64,000 nucleotides of DNA, from NCBI RefSeq assembly GCF_008271695.1, contig NZ_VKKY01000002.1, positions 1,550,001 to 1,614,000 of the forward strand. The letters are read 5' to 3'. Source of the stretch: Rufibacter hautae. Its GTDB lineage: Bacteria; Bacteroidota; Bacteroidia; Cytophagales; Hymenobacteraceae. The notes beneath the pieces are model-generated. The model did no database searches and was not told the origin of the DNA. It saw only the letters and a program-made list of their open reading frames with translations. The position numbers were made by a program, and so were the translations under genes. Positions 43,933-53,187 of the stretch are shown here, piece by piece (position 1 is the first letter of the stretch; the number at the start of each line of letters is the position of its first letter).

Positions 43933-46341
43933 TTACTTCAGTACGATGATGGATACCCCATCCCCGCCGCGCTCAATGTGTTCATCGGCGACGCTGGCCA
44001 CTTCCCGCAGGGTGCGCACGTAATCCCGGATGATCTGCTTGAGGATACCGTTTCCGCGGCCGTGGATGATCTTCACCTCAGGCATGCCCAGCATGATGGC
44101 ATCGTCCATGAAGTTCATAACCGTGGTCAGGGCTTCCTCCGCGCGTTGGCCGCGTACGTCCAAGTTGTACTGGAAATCAGCCATGCGTTGGGTAACGTCC
44201 AGACCTTTGGAAGGTGCGGTGGCCGTGGCCAGTTCCTTCTCTTTCTTGGCCTTCTCGCGTACCACGTTCGGGTCAGGGCGTTCCAGTTTCTCCAGCTTCA
44301 CAATGGTTTTAAGCCCGCCAAAACTCACTTCCGCCGTTTTGCCTTTGATCGCCAACAGTTCCCCCACCGAGTCCTGCCCGATCAAGGCTACCCGCTCGCC
44401 CGGCTGTAATGGGCCGGTTGGTACTGAGCCGTTGCGCTTGAAAACTGGTTTCGGTTCTGGCGTGAGTTTCTCTTTGAACGTCTCCAATTGCTGACGCGCC
44501 GCTTTGGTTTGCTCCTTATCGGCTTGGCTGCGCTTGATCTGCTCAATGGTGCTCTCAATCTGCTGGTTCGCGTCTTTCAAGAGCAACTTTGCTTGGCCTT
44601 TGGCAGTCCGGATGATGTCCTGCTTACTTTCCTCCAGGTGCTGTTTCAAGGCGGTGTATTCCTCCACCTGTTTCTGCAACTTACGTTCGTGTTTGGCCAC
44701 GGCGGCATTCTTGCGCTCCAGGTCGGTTTTCTCCTGCTCCAGTTGTTCCAGCAGTTTGTCGTAGCGAATCTTCTCCTTCCCTACCAGCGTACCGGCCTTT
44801 TCAATGATGTTCTTCGGCAAGCCGATCTTGCGGGCGATCTCCAGCGCGAAGGAAGAACCCGGCTTTCCTATTTCCAGTTGGTACAGCGGCTGCAGCTCGG
44901 CAGGGTTATAGCGCATGGCACCGTTCACAATGCCTTCGTTTTTCTCGGCGAAGTTCTTCAGGTTGGTGTAGTGGGTGGTGATCACGCCAAACACCTTTTG
45001 CTGGTGCAACTGCCCCAACACGGCTTCGGCAATGGCCCCACCTAGGACCGGCTCCGTACCGGTACCGAACTCGTCAATGAGCACCAACGATTTCTTATCC
45101 GCGAGCAGCACAAACTGCTTCATGTTCTGCAAGTGCGAGCTGTAGGTACTCAGGTCATTCTCAATGGATTGCTCATCGCCCATGTCCAGGAAAACGTCCC
45201 CGAACAAACCGGCCTCAGACCCTTCATCCACCGGAATCAACAAACCGCACTGCAGCATGTACTGCAACAGACCAGCCGTTTTCATGGCCACCGATTTACC
45301 CCCGGCGTTAGGTCCTGAGATCAGCAGGATGCGCTGCTCCTGGTCCAGATCCAGCGACAAAGGCACGGCTTTCTTGCCTTGTGCCTGCAAGGTCAGGTGC
45401 AGAATAGGGTGACGCGCGTTCTTCCACCTCATCACCGGGCGCTTGTGCAGCTCCGGCATGATGGCGCCCAGTTTGTTCGCCACCACAGATTTGGCCCGGA
45501 TAAAGTCCAGCAAAGCCAGAAATTGGTAAGCTTTGCGCAAACCTGGTAAATGGTGGCGCACCTGGTTGGTGACCGCGGTCAACAAACGGATCAACTCGCG
45601 GTGGTAGGCGTTCTCCAGGTCTTTGATGTCGTTGTTGAGCTCGAATACGCTCTCCGGCTCCAGGTACACGGTTTGACCCGTGGCCGATTCATCGTGGATG
45701 AGGCCTTTGATGCGGCGCTTGTACTCGGCAATCACCGGGATCACCAAACGACCTCCTCTAATGGTAGGCTCCGCGTCACCGGGTGTCCAACCTTCGTTTT
45801 TGGCGTGGCGCAGGATGCTGCTGATAGTTTTTCTAAGCTGCGTCTGCTGGCCAATCAGGTCACGCTTCACGCGCTGCAGTTCCGGCGAGGCATCATCCTT
45901 TACATTGCCGTTGTCGTCTACCAGTTTCTCCAAAGCGGCGACCAAAGACCGGTCTACCTCCACCCCTTCGGTCAGGGCTTTCAGAGCAGGGTACTCGCCT
46001 TCCTCAGACTCCACAAAGAAGCCCAAAGCCTGGCGGATCGCCCGTAGCGACATCTTCACCTCAAACACCCCACGTACCTCCAGGAAGGCACCTTCCAAAG
46101 CGGCGCGGTTCAGGTGCTCCGTGACGTCAAAATAGTAGCTGGATGGAAAATCTTCCCCCGACCGCAGGATGTTGGCAAACTCATGGGTTTGCTGCAGCAG
46201 GCGCTGCACCAAGTCAAAGCGGTCCAGGAAGGATACCCGCTCCACGAATCTCCGCCCCAGTGGACTTAAACAGGCCTCAGATACCATTTCTCTGATTTGG
46301 CTGAAGCCTATCTTCTGTTCAAAATTTGATGGATATATCAA
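43933..46341 (-). CDS. mutS2: Endonuclease MutS2
   Basis: MutS2 belongs to the MutS family but lacks the mismatch-recognition domain; it suppresses recombination and, in some bacteria, rescues collided ribosomes. The 802-residue protein has lever/clamp helices (1-300), an ATPase domain with Walker A GPNAGGKSVAMK and FGTGTEPVLGGAIAEA, a long coiled coil (about 520-640) and a C-terminal Smr nuclease domain with LDVRGQRAEEA and IIHGRGNGIL. The start codon is TTG; MIYPSNFEQKIGF is the usual family N-terminus. A -7 box lies 46 bp upstream. Confidence 0.94.
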   Translation of the reverse strand: MIYPSNFEQKIGFSQIREMVSEACLSPLGRRFVERVSFLDRFDLVQRLLQQTHEFANILRSGEDFPSSYYFDVTEHLNRAALEGAFLEVRGVFEVKMSLRAIRQALGFFVESEEGEYPALKALTEGVEVDRSLVAALEKLVDDNGNVKDDASPELQRVKRDLIGQQTQLRKTISSILRHAKNEGWTPGDAEPTIRGGRLVIPVIAEYKRRIKGLIHDESATGQTVYLEPESVFELNNDIKDLENAYHRELIRLLTAVTNQVRHHLPGLRKAYQFLALLDFIRAKSVVANKLGAIMPELHKRPVMRWKNARHPILHLTLQAQGKKAVPLSLDLDQEQRILLISGPNAGGKSVAMKTAGLLQYMLQCGLLIPVDEGSEAGLFGDVFLDMGDEQSIENDLSTYSSHLQNMKQFVLLADKKSLVLIDEFGTGTEPVLGGAIAEAVLGQLHQQKVFGVITTHYTNLKNFAEKNEGIVNGAMRYNPAELQPLYQLEIGKPGSSFALEIARKIGLPKNIIEKAGTLVGKEKIRYDKLLEQLEQEKTDLERKNAAVAKHERKLQKQVEEYTALKQHLEESKQDIIRTAKGQAKLLLKDANQQIESTIEQIKRSQADKEQTKAARQQLETFKEKLTPEPKPVFKRNGSVPTGPLQPGERVALIGQDSVGELLAIKGKTAEVSFGGLKTIVKLEKLERPDPNVVREKAKKEKELATATAPSKGLDVTQRMADFQYNLDVRGQRAEEALTTVMNFMDDAIMLGMPEVKIIHGRGNGILKQIIRDYVRTLREVASVADEHIERGGDGVSIIVLK

Positions 46342-46386
46342 GTCTTTTCTTTTTCTAGTTTTATTTTCGTTTCAAGCCCAATTCTG

Positions 46387-46394
46387 CAAAAATA
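46387..46394 (-). promoter_or_regulatory. -7 box of mutS2
   Basis: TATTTTTG on the minus strand fits TAnnTTTG. It supports initiation close before the TTG start at 46341. Confidence 0.4.
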
Positions 46395-46517
46395 GCTTAA
46401 ATACGGGATTGGTCAGGATTATAGAACATCGGCTACTCAATGTATGTTCCTTTAAGCCTTAAGAATTCTTCTAAGCTTATTTTGTTTAACATATTTAACA
46501 AGCCAAAGACACCAACC

Positions 46518-47297
46518 TCAAAACTTCTCCTCAATCCCCAGCCCAAATAAAGCGTAGTCGTACTTTACCGGATCAGTGGGGTCGAACTGGCGGAGGTTCT
46601 GGGTGAGTTCTTCGGCCATGGCCCAATCTGATTGCACACGTTGGATCAAGCCCAGCCGGCGAGAGACGCGCTGCACATGCATATCGCAGGGACAAACCAA
46701 ATCCGCGGGCGACATGCGGTTCCAGATCCCGAAGTCCACGCCTTGTTCATCTTGCCGCACCATCCAGCGCAGGTACATATTGATTCGCTTACACGCTGAT
46801 TTTTTGGCGGGCGTGGAAATGTGTTTTCGGGTGCGGTGCGGGGCCTCAGGCAGGGAGAACACCAAATTGTAGAAGTGCTCCAACCTGCCCTTTTGGAAAG
46901 AAATAGGTTCTGTAACGTCGCCCAGAAACGCTTGCTCCAGACTTTCATGCTGTTCATAGAACCACCGGAAAAAATACACCAGGTAGAGCAGATCGGTATC
47001 GTTGAAGGTGCGGTGTTTAAACCCCAATAAGTTTTTCAAGTCCTCGTCCTGGTGCTGGGTGATGAACTGGTACGGGGCGTTGTCCATGCGCTGCAGCAGT
47101 TCCCGGCATTTGTTGATGATGGTTTTCCGTTGACCCCAGGCCAGAATAGACGCAAAGAACCCCGCAATCTCAATGTCCTGTTTCTGGGTGAACAAATGCG
47201 GAATAGAAACCGGGTCGTGCGGGATAAAGTCTAGGGTGTTGTATTTCCGGTAGCGGTCTTCCAGCAGGTTTTCCAGTTGCGCAAATGAATAGGACAT
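46518..47297 (-). CDS. TIGR02757 / DUF2400 family protein
   Basis: A 259-residue protein of the DUF2400 (TIGR02757) family, found widely in Bacteroidota. Typical segments are DPVSIPHLFTQKQDIEIAGFFASILAWGQRKTI and MYLRWMVRQDEQGVDFGIW; the C-terminal VCPCDMHVQRVSRRLGL region recalls helix-hairpin-helix DNA glycosylases, and a DNA-related role is often suggested. No activity is established to my knowledge. The ATG at 47297 is chosen over a TTG 48 bp upstream, which has no conserved sequence after it. Confidence 0.8.
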   Translation of the reverse strand: MSYSFAQLENLLEDRYRKYNTLDFIPHDPVSIPHLFTQKQDIEIAGFFASILAWGQRKTIINKCRELLQRMDNAPYQFITQHQDEDLKNLLGFKHRTFNDTDLLYLVYFFRWFYEQHESLEQAFLGDVTEPISFQKGRLEHFYNLVFSLPEAPHRTRKHISTPAKKSACKRINMYLRWMVRQDEQGVDFGIWNRMSPADLVCPCDMHVQRVSRRLGLIQRVQSDWAMAEELTQNLRQFDPTDPVKYDYALFGLGIEEKF

Positions 47298-47399
47298 GGA
47301 TTCGATAAAGGATAAGGAATTTAGAAGCAGAACAGAGACAGACAAGGTTTACAGCTTCTGCCAGAGATAAGTTGGTCTTGATTTTCTGGATCAAACTTG

Positions 47400-47443
47400 T
47401 TCTGTTTCCAGTCTATTTTCAATAAATCAGCTTAAAAACAGAA
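47400..47443. repeat. Dispersed palindrome copy
   Basis: TTCTGTTTCCAGTCTATTTTC faces AATCAGCTTAAAAACAGAA. It touches the LysM-gene terminator. Confidence 0.5.
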
Positions 47444-47490
47444 GAGGCAAAAGACGGAGCCCAAGTGGTTTCCGTTTTTTGCCTCTTTTG
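47442..47490 (-). terminator. Terminator after the LysM gene
   Basis: AAGAGGCAAAAGACGGA faces TCCGTTTTTTGCCTCTT with one bulge; on the minus strand it is followed by CTGTTTTT. Confidence 0.7.
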
Positions 47491-47511
47491 GTAAAAGGAG
47501 GAGAAAAGCGC

Positions 47512-48516
47512 TTACGGCATGTAGGATACTTCTACCCGGAAGCGTTTGTCAACGGCGCCAATCTGCTGGCAGGCTTTTCTGGAAAGCTTCACCACCACTT
47601 TGTCATTGTCGCCGGTGGCGGGCAGTTTTCCTATCACGCGCACGTACACGGTTTGGTCATTCATAGGGTTTTTCACCGCCATAATGGTTCCTACCGGGGC
47701 CGACTTGTGCAAAGCCAAAAATTTGTTCGCATCGGTGCGGGTTTCAATCTGCTCGGCCATGCCGCCCTCGTTTACCCGGGTCACGTACTCAGAAGTCTTA
47801 GAAGCCGGTTTGTCATCGTCGGCATCAGCTTTATCGGCTTTTTCGGCTTTGGCCGAGGCGGCGTTGTTCGTTCTGGACGAAGTGGCTACCGGGGTTGCTG
47901 GGCTGGAAGCCGGCGTGTTGGCGGCTTGCTTAGGCGTGGTCACTACGTCATCAGACTCAGGTACGTACACTTTGGCGTTGGCAGCGGCGCCGGCCGGGGC
48001 TTTTTCGCCGGTACCCACAATCAGTTTCTGGCCCACTTTCACGGTGGAGGCGGTGAGCTTGTTCCACTTCTTTATGTCGTCAATGCTAACCTCGTGCTGG
48101 TTCGCGATGGAGAACATGGTTTGGCGGGCTTGCACCGTGTGGATCTTGTTTCCTTTGGCGTCTACCTCGTAGGTGCGGTTGGCTGCCGGGCTGGCCACCG
48201 TCTCCGCAGGCTTGCTGGTAGTAGTAATGTTCGCGGCCGATGCCGTGCCGCCGCCGTTCGTGGGAATGAGAACCGTCTGGCCCACAATCAGGGCTTTGTT
48301 CACGTTTTTGTTCGCGGCCACAATCTTGTCCACGGCTACCGCATACTTGCGGGCCAGGCCGTAGAGGGTTTCGCCGGAGGTTACTTTATGGGTGATGTAG
48401 GTTTTTCCGTTCTGGATTTTAACCCCGGTTGAATCACGCGGGAACAACGTCTCAGCGGAGGCGGCGCCGTATGATACCATGAGACAACCCAAAACAAACA
48501 CAAACTTCTTTAACAT
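47512..48516 (-). CDS. LysM peptidoglycan-binding protein with C-terminal double-psi barrel-like domain
   Basis: A 334-residue exported protein: signal peptide (cleavage probably after GAASA), then two LysM modules. The first (THKVTSGETLYGLARKYAVAVDKIVAANK) lies near residues 42-85, the second (IHTVQARQTMFSIANQHEVSIDDIKKWNK) near 115-160. LysM binds glycan chains of peptidoglycan. An Ala/Lys-rich linker leads to a C-terminal domain (FLALHKSAPVGTIMAVKNPMNDQTVYVRVIG...VVVKLSRKACQQIGA) that resembles the RlpA double-psi barrel. Catalytic Asp/His of lytic RlpA are not obvious. It probably acts on or organises cell wall. A -7 box TATGTTTG lies 26 bp upstream. Confidence 0.85.
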   Translation of the reverse strand: MLKKFVFVLGCLMVSYGAASAETLFPRDSTGVKIQNGKTYITHKVTSGETLYGLARKYAVAVDKIVAANKNVNKALIVGQTVLIPTNGGGTASAANITTTSKPAETVASPAANRTYEVDAKGNKIHTVQARQTMFSIANQHEVSIDDIKKWNKLTASTVKVGQKLIVGTGEKAPAGAAANAKVYVPESDDVVTTPKQAANTPASSPATPVATSSRTNNAASAKAEKADKADADDDKPASKTSEYVTRVNEGGMAEQIETRTDANKFLALHKSAPVGTIMAVKNPMNDQTVYVRVIGKLPATGDNDKVVVKLSRKACQQIGAVDKRFRVEVSYMP

Positions 48517-48541
48517 GGACTCTACTTCGTTTAATCAATTA

Positions 48542-48549
48542 CAAACATA
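48542..48549 (-). promoter_or_regulatory. -7 box of the LysM gene
   Basis: TATGTTTG on the minus strand fits TAnnTTTG; no TTG at -33. Confidence 0.4.
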
Positions 48550-48806
48550 GGGGGAGTTCAAAACTTACCTATTTTCAGAGGTTTTCTGCCCCAGAGAATA
48601 CGTTTCTCTACTTCAGAAAGGCGGCTCCTGGTTCTTAAACAGCGCGTTGAAAGGCTGAATGACCTCTCAAGAATCTGCTAAGAGGGTGTAAGTTACCAAA
48701 AAAACCGAAAACCTTCTGTCTTCCTTTTCCGTTTAGGGCTCCTCCCAAACTACCTTCTTCCCACTTTATACTGGAAAGACATTCCCTCTAATAACTGATT
48801 TTTGCC

Positions 48807-51269
48807 CTAAAACTGATATACCACCTTGTATTCCTCGTTCAATTTGAGCGCAGCTTCAAATTTGTTGCCAGTCTTAGGCGAGGTGAAACCTTTGATCTTG
48901 CCGGTCTTGCCTTTCAGGATCAGCGCCTGGATCTGGCTCTCAGATAACGTCTTGCCGTGCAGCTCAAACGGCACCATAAACTGGCACCCTTCCCTGAACC
49001 GGCTACAACCATAAGCGGTCTTTCCTTTGAGCATCTGGCCCTGGCTACACTTGGGGCAAATCATGACCACTGGCTTCTGCTCTTTGACTTGGGCCTTCTC
49101 CAGTTGCAGTTCATGCGCGGGCGACAACACAAAAGCGGCGTCATACTTCTCGCCGGAGACCTCGTCTACAAAGCCTTTCACCACCGGGCTTTTGCCCTTT
49201 TTCAAGAGCGCCTGCACCTGTTTCTCTCCCAAGGGTTTGCCCTGGAAGGTCATAGGCAGCCTGAACGTGCAACCCTCCCTGAAGCGGGCACAGCCGTAGG
49301 CTTGGCTTCCTTTCAAAATGGAACCGGTACTACAAGCCGGGCAAGTGCCTAATCCACCCGCGGGAGTTGGGGCGTTTTTAGCCTCTTTTTTTGGTTTCTC
49401 CCCTTTTTTGGCGGGCTCTTTCTCCGTGGCCTTGGCGGCAGTTTCGGTGGGCTGCAGGGTAACGGTCTTGTTGTCCTGCTTTACCTCCTGCACCATCTCC
49501 CACACCAGGCCTTTCAGTTCGCGCAGGAAATCATCGGCGGAAAACTCGCCGCCTTCAATCTGCCGAAGCTTTTTCTCCCACTGACCTGTCATCTCCGCGG
49601 ACTTGAGGGTGGGGTTCTTGATGACCTGGATCAGGTCAATGCCCATCTGGGTGGGTAATATTTTCTTTTTCTCCTTCCGGATATAGTTGCGTTTGAACAG
49701 CGTCTCAATGATGGCAGCCCGGGTGGAAGGCCTCCCGATGCCGTTCTCCTTCAGCGCCTCCTTCAGCTCATCGTCTTCCACCTGTTTGCCGGCGGTTTCC
49801 ATGGAGCGTAGAAGCGTGGCCTCCGTGAAGTCCTTGGGTGGGCTCGTGGATTTCCGCTCCAGCAAAGGTTCATGGGGGCCGCGCTCGCCGGCATCAAAGT
49901 GCGGCAGCACCGCCAGATCCTCTTCTTTCTCCTCGCCTTCGGCGGAGGATTTGGCCGCTGGTTTGGGAGCCGACGTATTTTCCTCGGGACCGTAGACCAC
50001 ACGCCAGCCGGGTTCCAGGATCTGCTTTCCTTTGGCCCGAAACGCGTGCTGCGCCGCCTCTCCGTTCACCACCGTGTTGCTCACGATACAGTCTGGGTAA
50101 AAAGCTGCGATAAACCGTTTGGCCACCACATCAAACACCTTCGCCTCGGTCCCGAACAGCCCTCTGGCCTCCGATCCCGTTGGGATGATGGCGTGGTGAT
50201 CCGTGACTTTGTTGTTGTTGAAGACCTTCGCAGATTTCCTGATTTTCTTGCCCAACAGTTCCTGCGTAAGGTGCTGGTACCCGGTGAGGCCGCTCAGGAT
50301 GCCGGGGATTTTGGAATAGATGTCATCGGGCAGGAAAGTGGTATCCACGCGCGGGTAGCTGACTACCTTTTTTTCGTAGAGGCTCTGCACCGTCTTGAGC
50401 GTTTCATCCGCTGACATCCCGAATTTATTGTTGCATTCCACCTGCAGCGAGGTCAAGTCAAAAAGCCGGGGCGCGCTCTCGGTGCCTTTCTTCGTCTCTA
50501 CGTCCTTGATCTCGAACTCCGCGGGCCTGATCTGCTCCAGAATAGCCTGGGCTTTGGCCTCGTCTTTGAACCGGCCCGAGGTACTGCTGAAGGTGACCTC
50601 GCGGTACACGGTCTTCAGTTCCCAGAAAGGCTCAGACTTGAAGTTCTGGATCTCCAGGTGGCGGTGCACGATCATGGCCAGCGTAGGCGTCTGCACGCGG
50701 CCCAGGGAAAGCAACTGCCGCCCCTGCGCGTATTTCACGGTGAACAGGCGGGTGGCGTTGATACCCAGTAACCAGTCGCCTATGGCGCGGCTTTTGCCAG
50801 CCTGGTACAACTGGTCAAACTCGCGGCCATCGCGGAGTTGCGCGAATCCCTGCCGGATGGCTTCCTCGGTCAAAGAGGAAATCCAGAGGCGTTTGAAGGG
50901 TTTCCGGTATTTGGCCTGATGCAGCACCCAGCGCTGGATCACCTCCCCTTCCTGCCCGGCATCCCCGCAGTTGATGACTTCCTCGGCTTTGTCCAGCAAA
51001 GTTTGGATAACCTTGAATTGCTGCTCCACGCCCTTGTTGCTGATGAGTTTAATGTCAAAACGGTCTGGTACCAGGGGCAAGTCTGGCAGGTACCAGCGCT
51101 TCCAGTTGGGGTTATAATCATCTGGTTCGCAGAGCTGGCAAAAGTGCCCGAAGGTCCACGTGACCTGGTACCCGTTGCCCTCAAAATAGCCGTTCATCTT
51201 GGTTTTGGCACCAATCACATGGGCAATTTCACGGGCGACACTGGGTTTTTCGGCGATGCAGAGTTTCAA
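48807..51269 (-). CDS. topB: Type IA DNA topoisomerase III
   Basis: An 820-residue type IA topoisomerase that passes single strands to decatenate DNA. The Toprim domain starts MKLCIAEKPSVAREIAHVIG. The catalytic tyrosine is Tyr305 in SYPRVDT, and LSLGRVQTPTLAMI and GIGRPSTRAAIIETL are typical. In the Toprim acidic motif the sequence is GDAGQEGE where E. coli TopB has DPDREG, so the second Asp of DxD is Gly. The C-terminus has two homologous Cys-bearing repeats (CPACSTGS..., CPKCSQGQ...), each ending in a GFxx..G.KxxAA segment. The start codon is TTG and lies inside a dispersed palindrome copy. Confidence 0.93.
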   Translation of the reverse strand: MKLCIAEKPSVAREIAHVIGAKTKMNGYFEGNGYQVTWTFGHFCQLCEPDDYNPNWKRWYLPDLPLVPDRFDIKLISNKGVEQQFKVIQTLLDKAEEVINCGDAGQEGEVIQRWVLHQAKYRKPFKRLWISSLTEEAIRQGFAQLRDGREFDQLYQAGKSRAIGDWLLGINATRLFTVKYAQGRQLLSLGRVQTPTLAMIVHRHLEIQNFKSEPFWELKTVYREVTFSSTSGRFKDEAKAQAILEQIRPAEFEIKDVETKKGTESAPRLFDLTSLQVECNNKFGMSADETLKTVQSLYEKKVVSYPRVDTTFLPDDIYSKIPGILSGLTGYQHLTQELLGKKIRKSAKVFNNNKVTDHHAIIPTGSEARGLFGTEAKVFDVVAKRFIAAFYPDCIVSNTVVNGEAAQHAFRAKGKQILEPGWRVVYGPEENTSAPKPAAKSSAEGEEKEEDLAVLPHFDAGERGPHEPLLERKSTSPPKDFTEATLLRSMETAGKQVEDDELKEALKENGIGRPSTRAAIIETLFKRNYIRKEKKKILPTQMGIDLIQVIKNPTLKSAEMTGQWEKKLRQIEGGEFSADDFLRELKGLVWEMVQEVKQDNKTVTLQPTETAAKATEKEPAKKGEKPKKEAKNAPTPAGGLGTCPACSTGSILKGSQAYGCARFREGCTFRLPMTFQGKPLGEKQVQALLKKGKSPVVKGFVDEVSGEKYDAAFVLSPAHELQLEKAQVKEQKPVVMICPKCSQGQMLKGKTAYGCSRFREGCQFMVPFELHGKTLSESQIQALILKGKTGKIKGFTSPKTGNKFEAALKLNEEYKVVYQF

Positions 51270-51304
51270 GGCTATTTATCAGAAATTGGGTCTAAAACAG
51301 TCTG
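51267..51304. repeat. Dispersed palindrome copy covering the topB start
   Basis: On the minus strand CTGTTTTAGACCC faces AATAGCCTTGAAAC around AATTTCTGATA. The right arm contains the TTG start codon of topB and the promoter lies just before the left arm. Confidence 0.5.
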
Positions 51305-51580
51305 CAAAGGTACGCAAATTAGGGGGCTATCCCAATTCTGGGCAAGCAGAACGCATATATCACTTTACCTATGTATTAAGATTTTATCACAACTCCATCG
51401 ATTTCCTTTAACAATTACTTATCAACCAGTTATCCCCTCTGCCATACCTTACATCCGTTAGGTTTTTACACCTCATTTTGGGATTTATACTAAACAAGGC
51501 CAAAATGGACTCGTATACATTAACCGGTGCTCTATGGGGCATCACTTGAATCCATCATTCACCTTAAACTTTAAACAACT
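51270..51580. other. Divergent intergenic region topB / low-complexity protein gene
   Basis: About 311 bp. Apart from the palindrome and the topB promoter nothing could be assigned; a plus-strand promoter for the next gene is not clear. Confidence 0.5.
51305..51335 (-). promoter_or_regulatory. topB promoter
   Basis: On the minus strand TTG (51335-51333), 20 bp, TACCTTTG (51312-51305): close to the Bacteroidota consensus. The leader would contain the palindrome copy. Confidence 0.55.
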
Positions 51581-52978
51581 ATGAGAAATCACGGAATGGG
51601 GTACGATGCGTTTAACTCGTATCGCTCTGGAAACGAGAACACTAGTCGTAGTGAGTGGGGCAGCTTAGGCAACCGCACCGAGGGACAAGGAAATAAAGAC
51701 TATCAATCTTACGGAAGCAATAACCGCGGAAATACCGGAGACAGGGGCGAAAGCAACTTCACCAGCCAAGGGGGTTCCGTTTTCAGCGGTAACCAAGGCG
51801 ACAGACAAGAAAACCATTACAGCAGCCAAGGCTCTAACTACGGCGGAAACCAATACCGCTCTGGAAACCAAAGCGACCAAAACAGAGGCAGCATGGGTGG
51901 CCAGCACGGCAGCTCCAGCGGCTGGAGCGGACACTCCATGCAAGGCGGCAACCAGGGATCATCCATGCAAAACCGCGGCGGGTCTAATTACGGCCAAAGC
52001 GGCTCTTCTATGGGCGGCTCCAACTACGGCTATGGTTCGTCTATGGGCAACCAAAGCAGCATGAACCAAGGCGGATACGGATCTTACGGATCTGGCTCAA
52101 ACCAAGGTTCTTCTAACAACCACCAAGGCTCTTCTAACTACGGGTCACGCGGCGGCTCTAACTACGGCCAAAGCGGCTCTTCCAACACCGGAGGCTCTTC
52201 TCAAAACATAGGTACTTACGGCGGCGCGCGTTCTGGCTACGCTGGTTCTTCTTCCGGAAACTCCATGGGAGGTGCCATGGACAGAGGAAACGCCTATGGC
52301 AACTACGGTAGCTCCAATGACTTCAGAGGCTCAGGCTCAGGCTACGGTTCATCCAACTACGGGAGCCAAGGCGGACAACAGTCTGGGTCCAGCAACTACG
52401 GCGGATCTTTTGGACACAGCGGGTCTTCGTATGGGGGCAATACTGAATCTAATTACGGGCAGTCTTCCAGAGGCGGTTCTGGATATGGAATGAGCAGCGG
52501 CTCAGGCATGGGCTCCTCCTCTGGCATGAACAGAGGCTCCGGTTCCAACTCTTGGGACAGAGACAATGACCGTCACTCCAGTGGCACCTCTAACATGTAC
52601 GGCACCAACAACCAAAGCAACTACCGCAGCGGAAGCAGCAGCGGCAACAGCAGTTGGATGAACGATGACGATAACGACCACGCCCGCTTCAGCCACGGTA
52701 ACGCCAACGAAAACCGTTATTCAGATGACTACAGCCATCCGTCTAACATGAACCGCGGCAGAGACTATGACCAGAACCGGTATCAGAGCCGCCACAATGA
52801 CGACAATGATGACAACAACCAGGGCGAAGGCTTCTTTGAAAGAATAGGCCACGGCATTAAAGACGCCTGGAACAGCATTGCCGGCGACGATGATGATAAC
52901 AACGACAACAACCGCAGAAATTCTGCCGGTGGACCTCCCTACAACTACGGCGCTGGATCTAACAACGCCGGGTGGTAA
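51581..52978 (+). CDS. Gly/Ser/Asn/Tyr-rich low-complexity protein, FUS-like in composition
   Basis: A 465-residue protein with no signal peptide or membrane segment. About residues 35-330 are a low-complexity region dominated by Gly, Ser, Asn, Gln and regularly spaced Tyr, with roughly twenty YG dipeptides, many as SNYGQ, SNYGS or SSYGG. This grammar resembles the prion-like domains of human FET proteins. Residues about 330-410 add Asp/Asn/Arg-rich blocks with many His. A short ordered-looking segment, EGFFERIGHGIKDAWNSIAGDD, precedes an acidic Asn-rich tail. A similar aromatic helix occurs in small Bacteroidota stress proteins (recalled, not verified). No enzyme motif is present; a structural, condensate-forming or desiccation-type role is speculation. 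A terminator follows. Confidence 0.75.
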   Translation: MRNHGMGYDAFNSYRSGNENTSRSEWGSLGNRTEGQGNKDYQSYGSNNRGNTGDRGESNFTSQGGSVFSGNQGDRQENHYSSQGSNYGGNQYRSGNQSDQNRGSMGGQHGSSSGWSGHSMQGGNQGSSMQNRGGSNYGQSGSSMGGSNYGYGSSMGNQSSMNQGGYGSYGSGSNQGSSNNHQGSSNYGSRGGSNYGQSGSSNTGGSSQNIGTYGGARSGYAGSSSGNSMGGAMDRGNAYGNYGSSNDFRGSGSGYGSSNYGSQGGQQSGSSNYGGSFGHSGSSYGGNTESNYGQSSRGGSGYGMSSGSGMGSSSGMNRGSGSNSWDRDNDRHSSGTSNMYGTNNQSNYRSGSSSGNSSWMNDDDNDHARFSHGNANENRYSDDYSHPSNMNRGRDYDQNRYQSRHNDDNDDNNQGEGFFERIGHGIKDAWNSIAGDDDDNNDNNRRNSAGGPPYNYGAGSNNAGW

Positions 52979-53006
52979 TCCACCTCTTTTATTAAGGGAT
53001 TGAAAA

Positions 53007-53040
53007 AAGAAAGCCCCGCCAATATGGCGGGGCTTTCTTG
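53007..53040 (+). terminator. Terminator after the low-complexity gene
   Basis: A perfect 14-bp stem, AAGAAAGCCCCGCC (53007-53020) with 53026-53039, and loop AATAT. Confidence 0.85.
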
Positions 53041-53187
53041 CTCAACACTAAAACAGTTACAGGAACAATTAATTTGGGGATAAGCAGTTAGTCTTTGCAT
53101 GCCTTAGGTAACCGAATTCGGGTGGCCTAGTGCTCTTTCAGATTCTTAAAACTTTTCAGAATGTCTTACTTCAGCTGATGCAATGGA

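Noticed and set aside
47479-48432. Open frame of 317 codons antisense to the LysM gene
   Set aside because: The Gly/Arg/Val-rich composition is the mirror of the Ala/Thr-rich linker; LysM modules are clear on the minus strand.
51960-52480. Repeated DNA blocks in the low-complexity gene as a CRISPR array or minisatellite
   Set aside because: The repeats are irregular, of codon length multiples, and explained by SNYGQ/SSYGG peptide repeats in an open frame.
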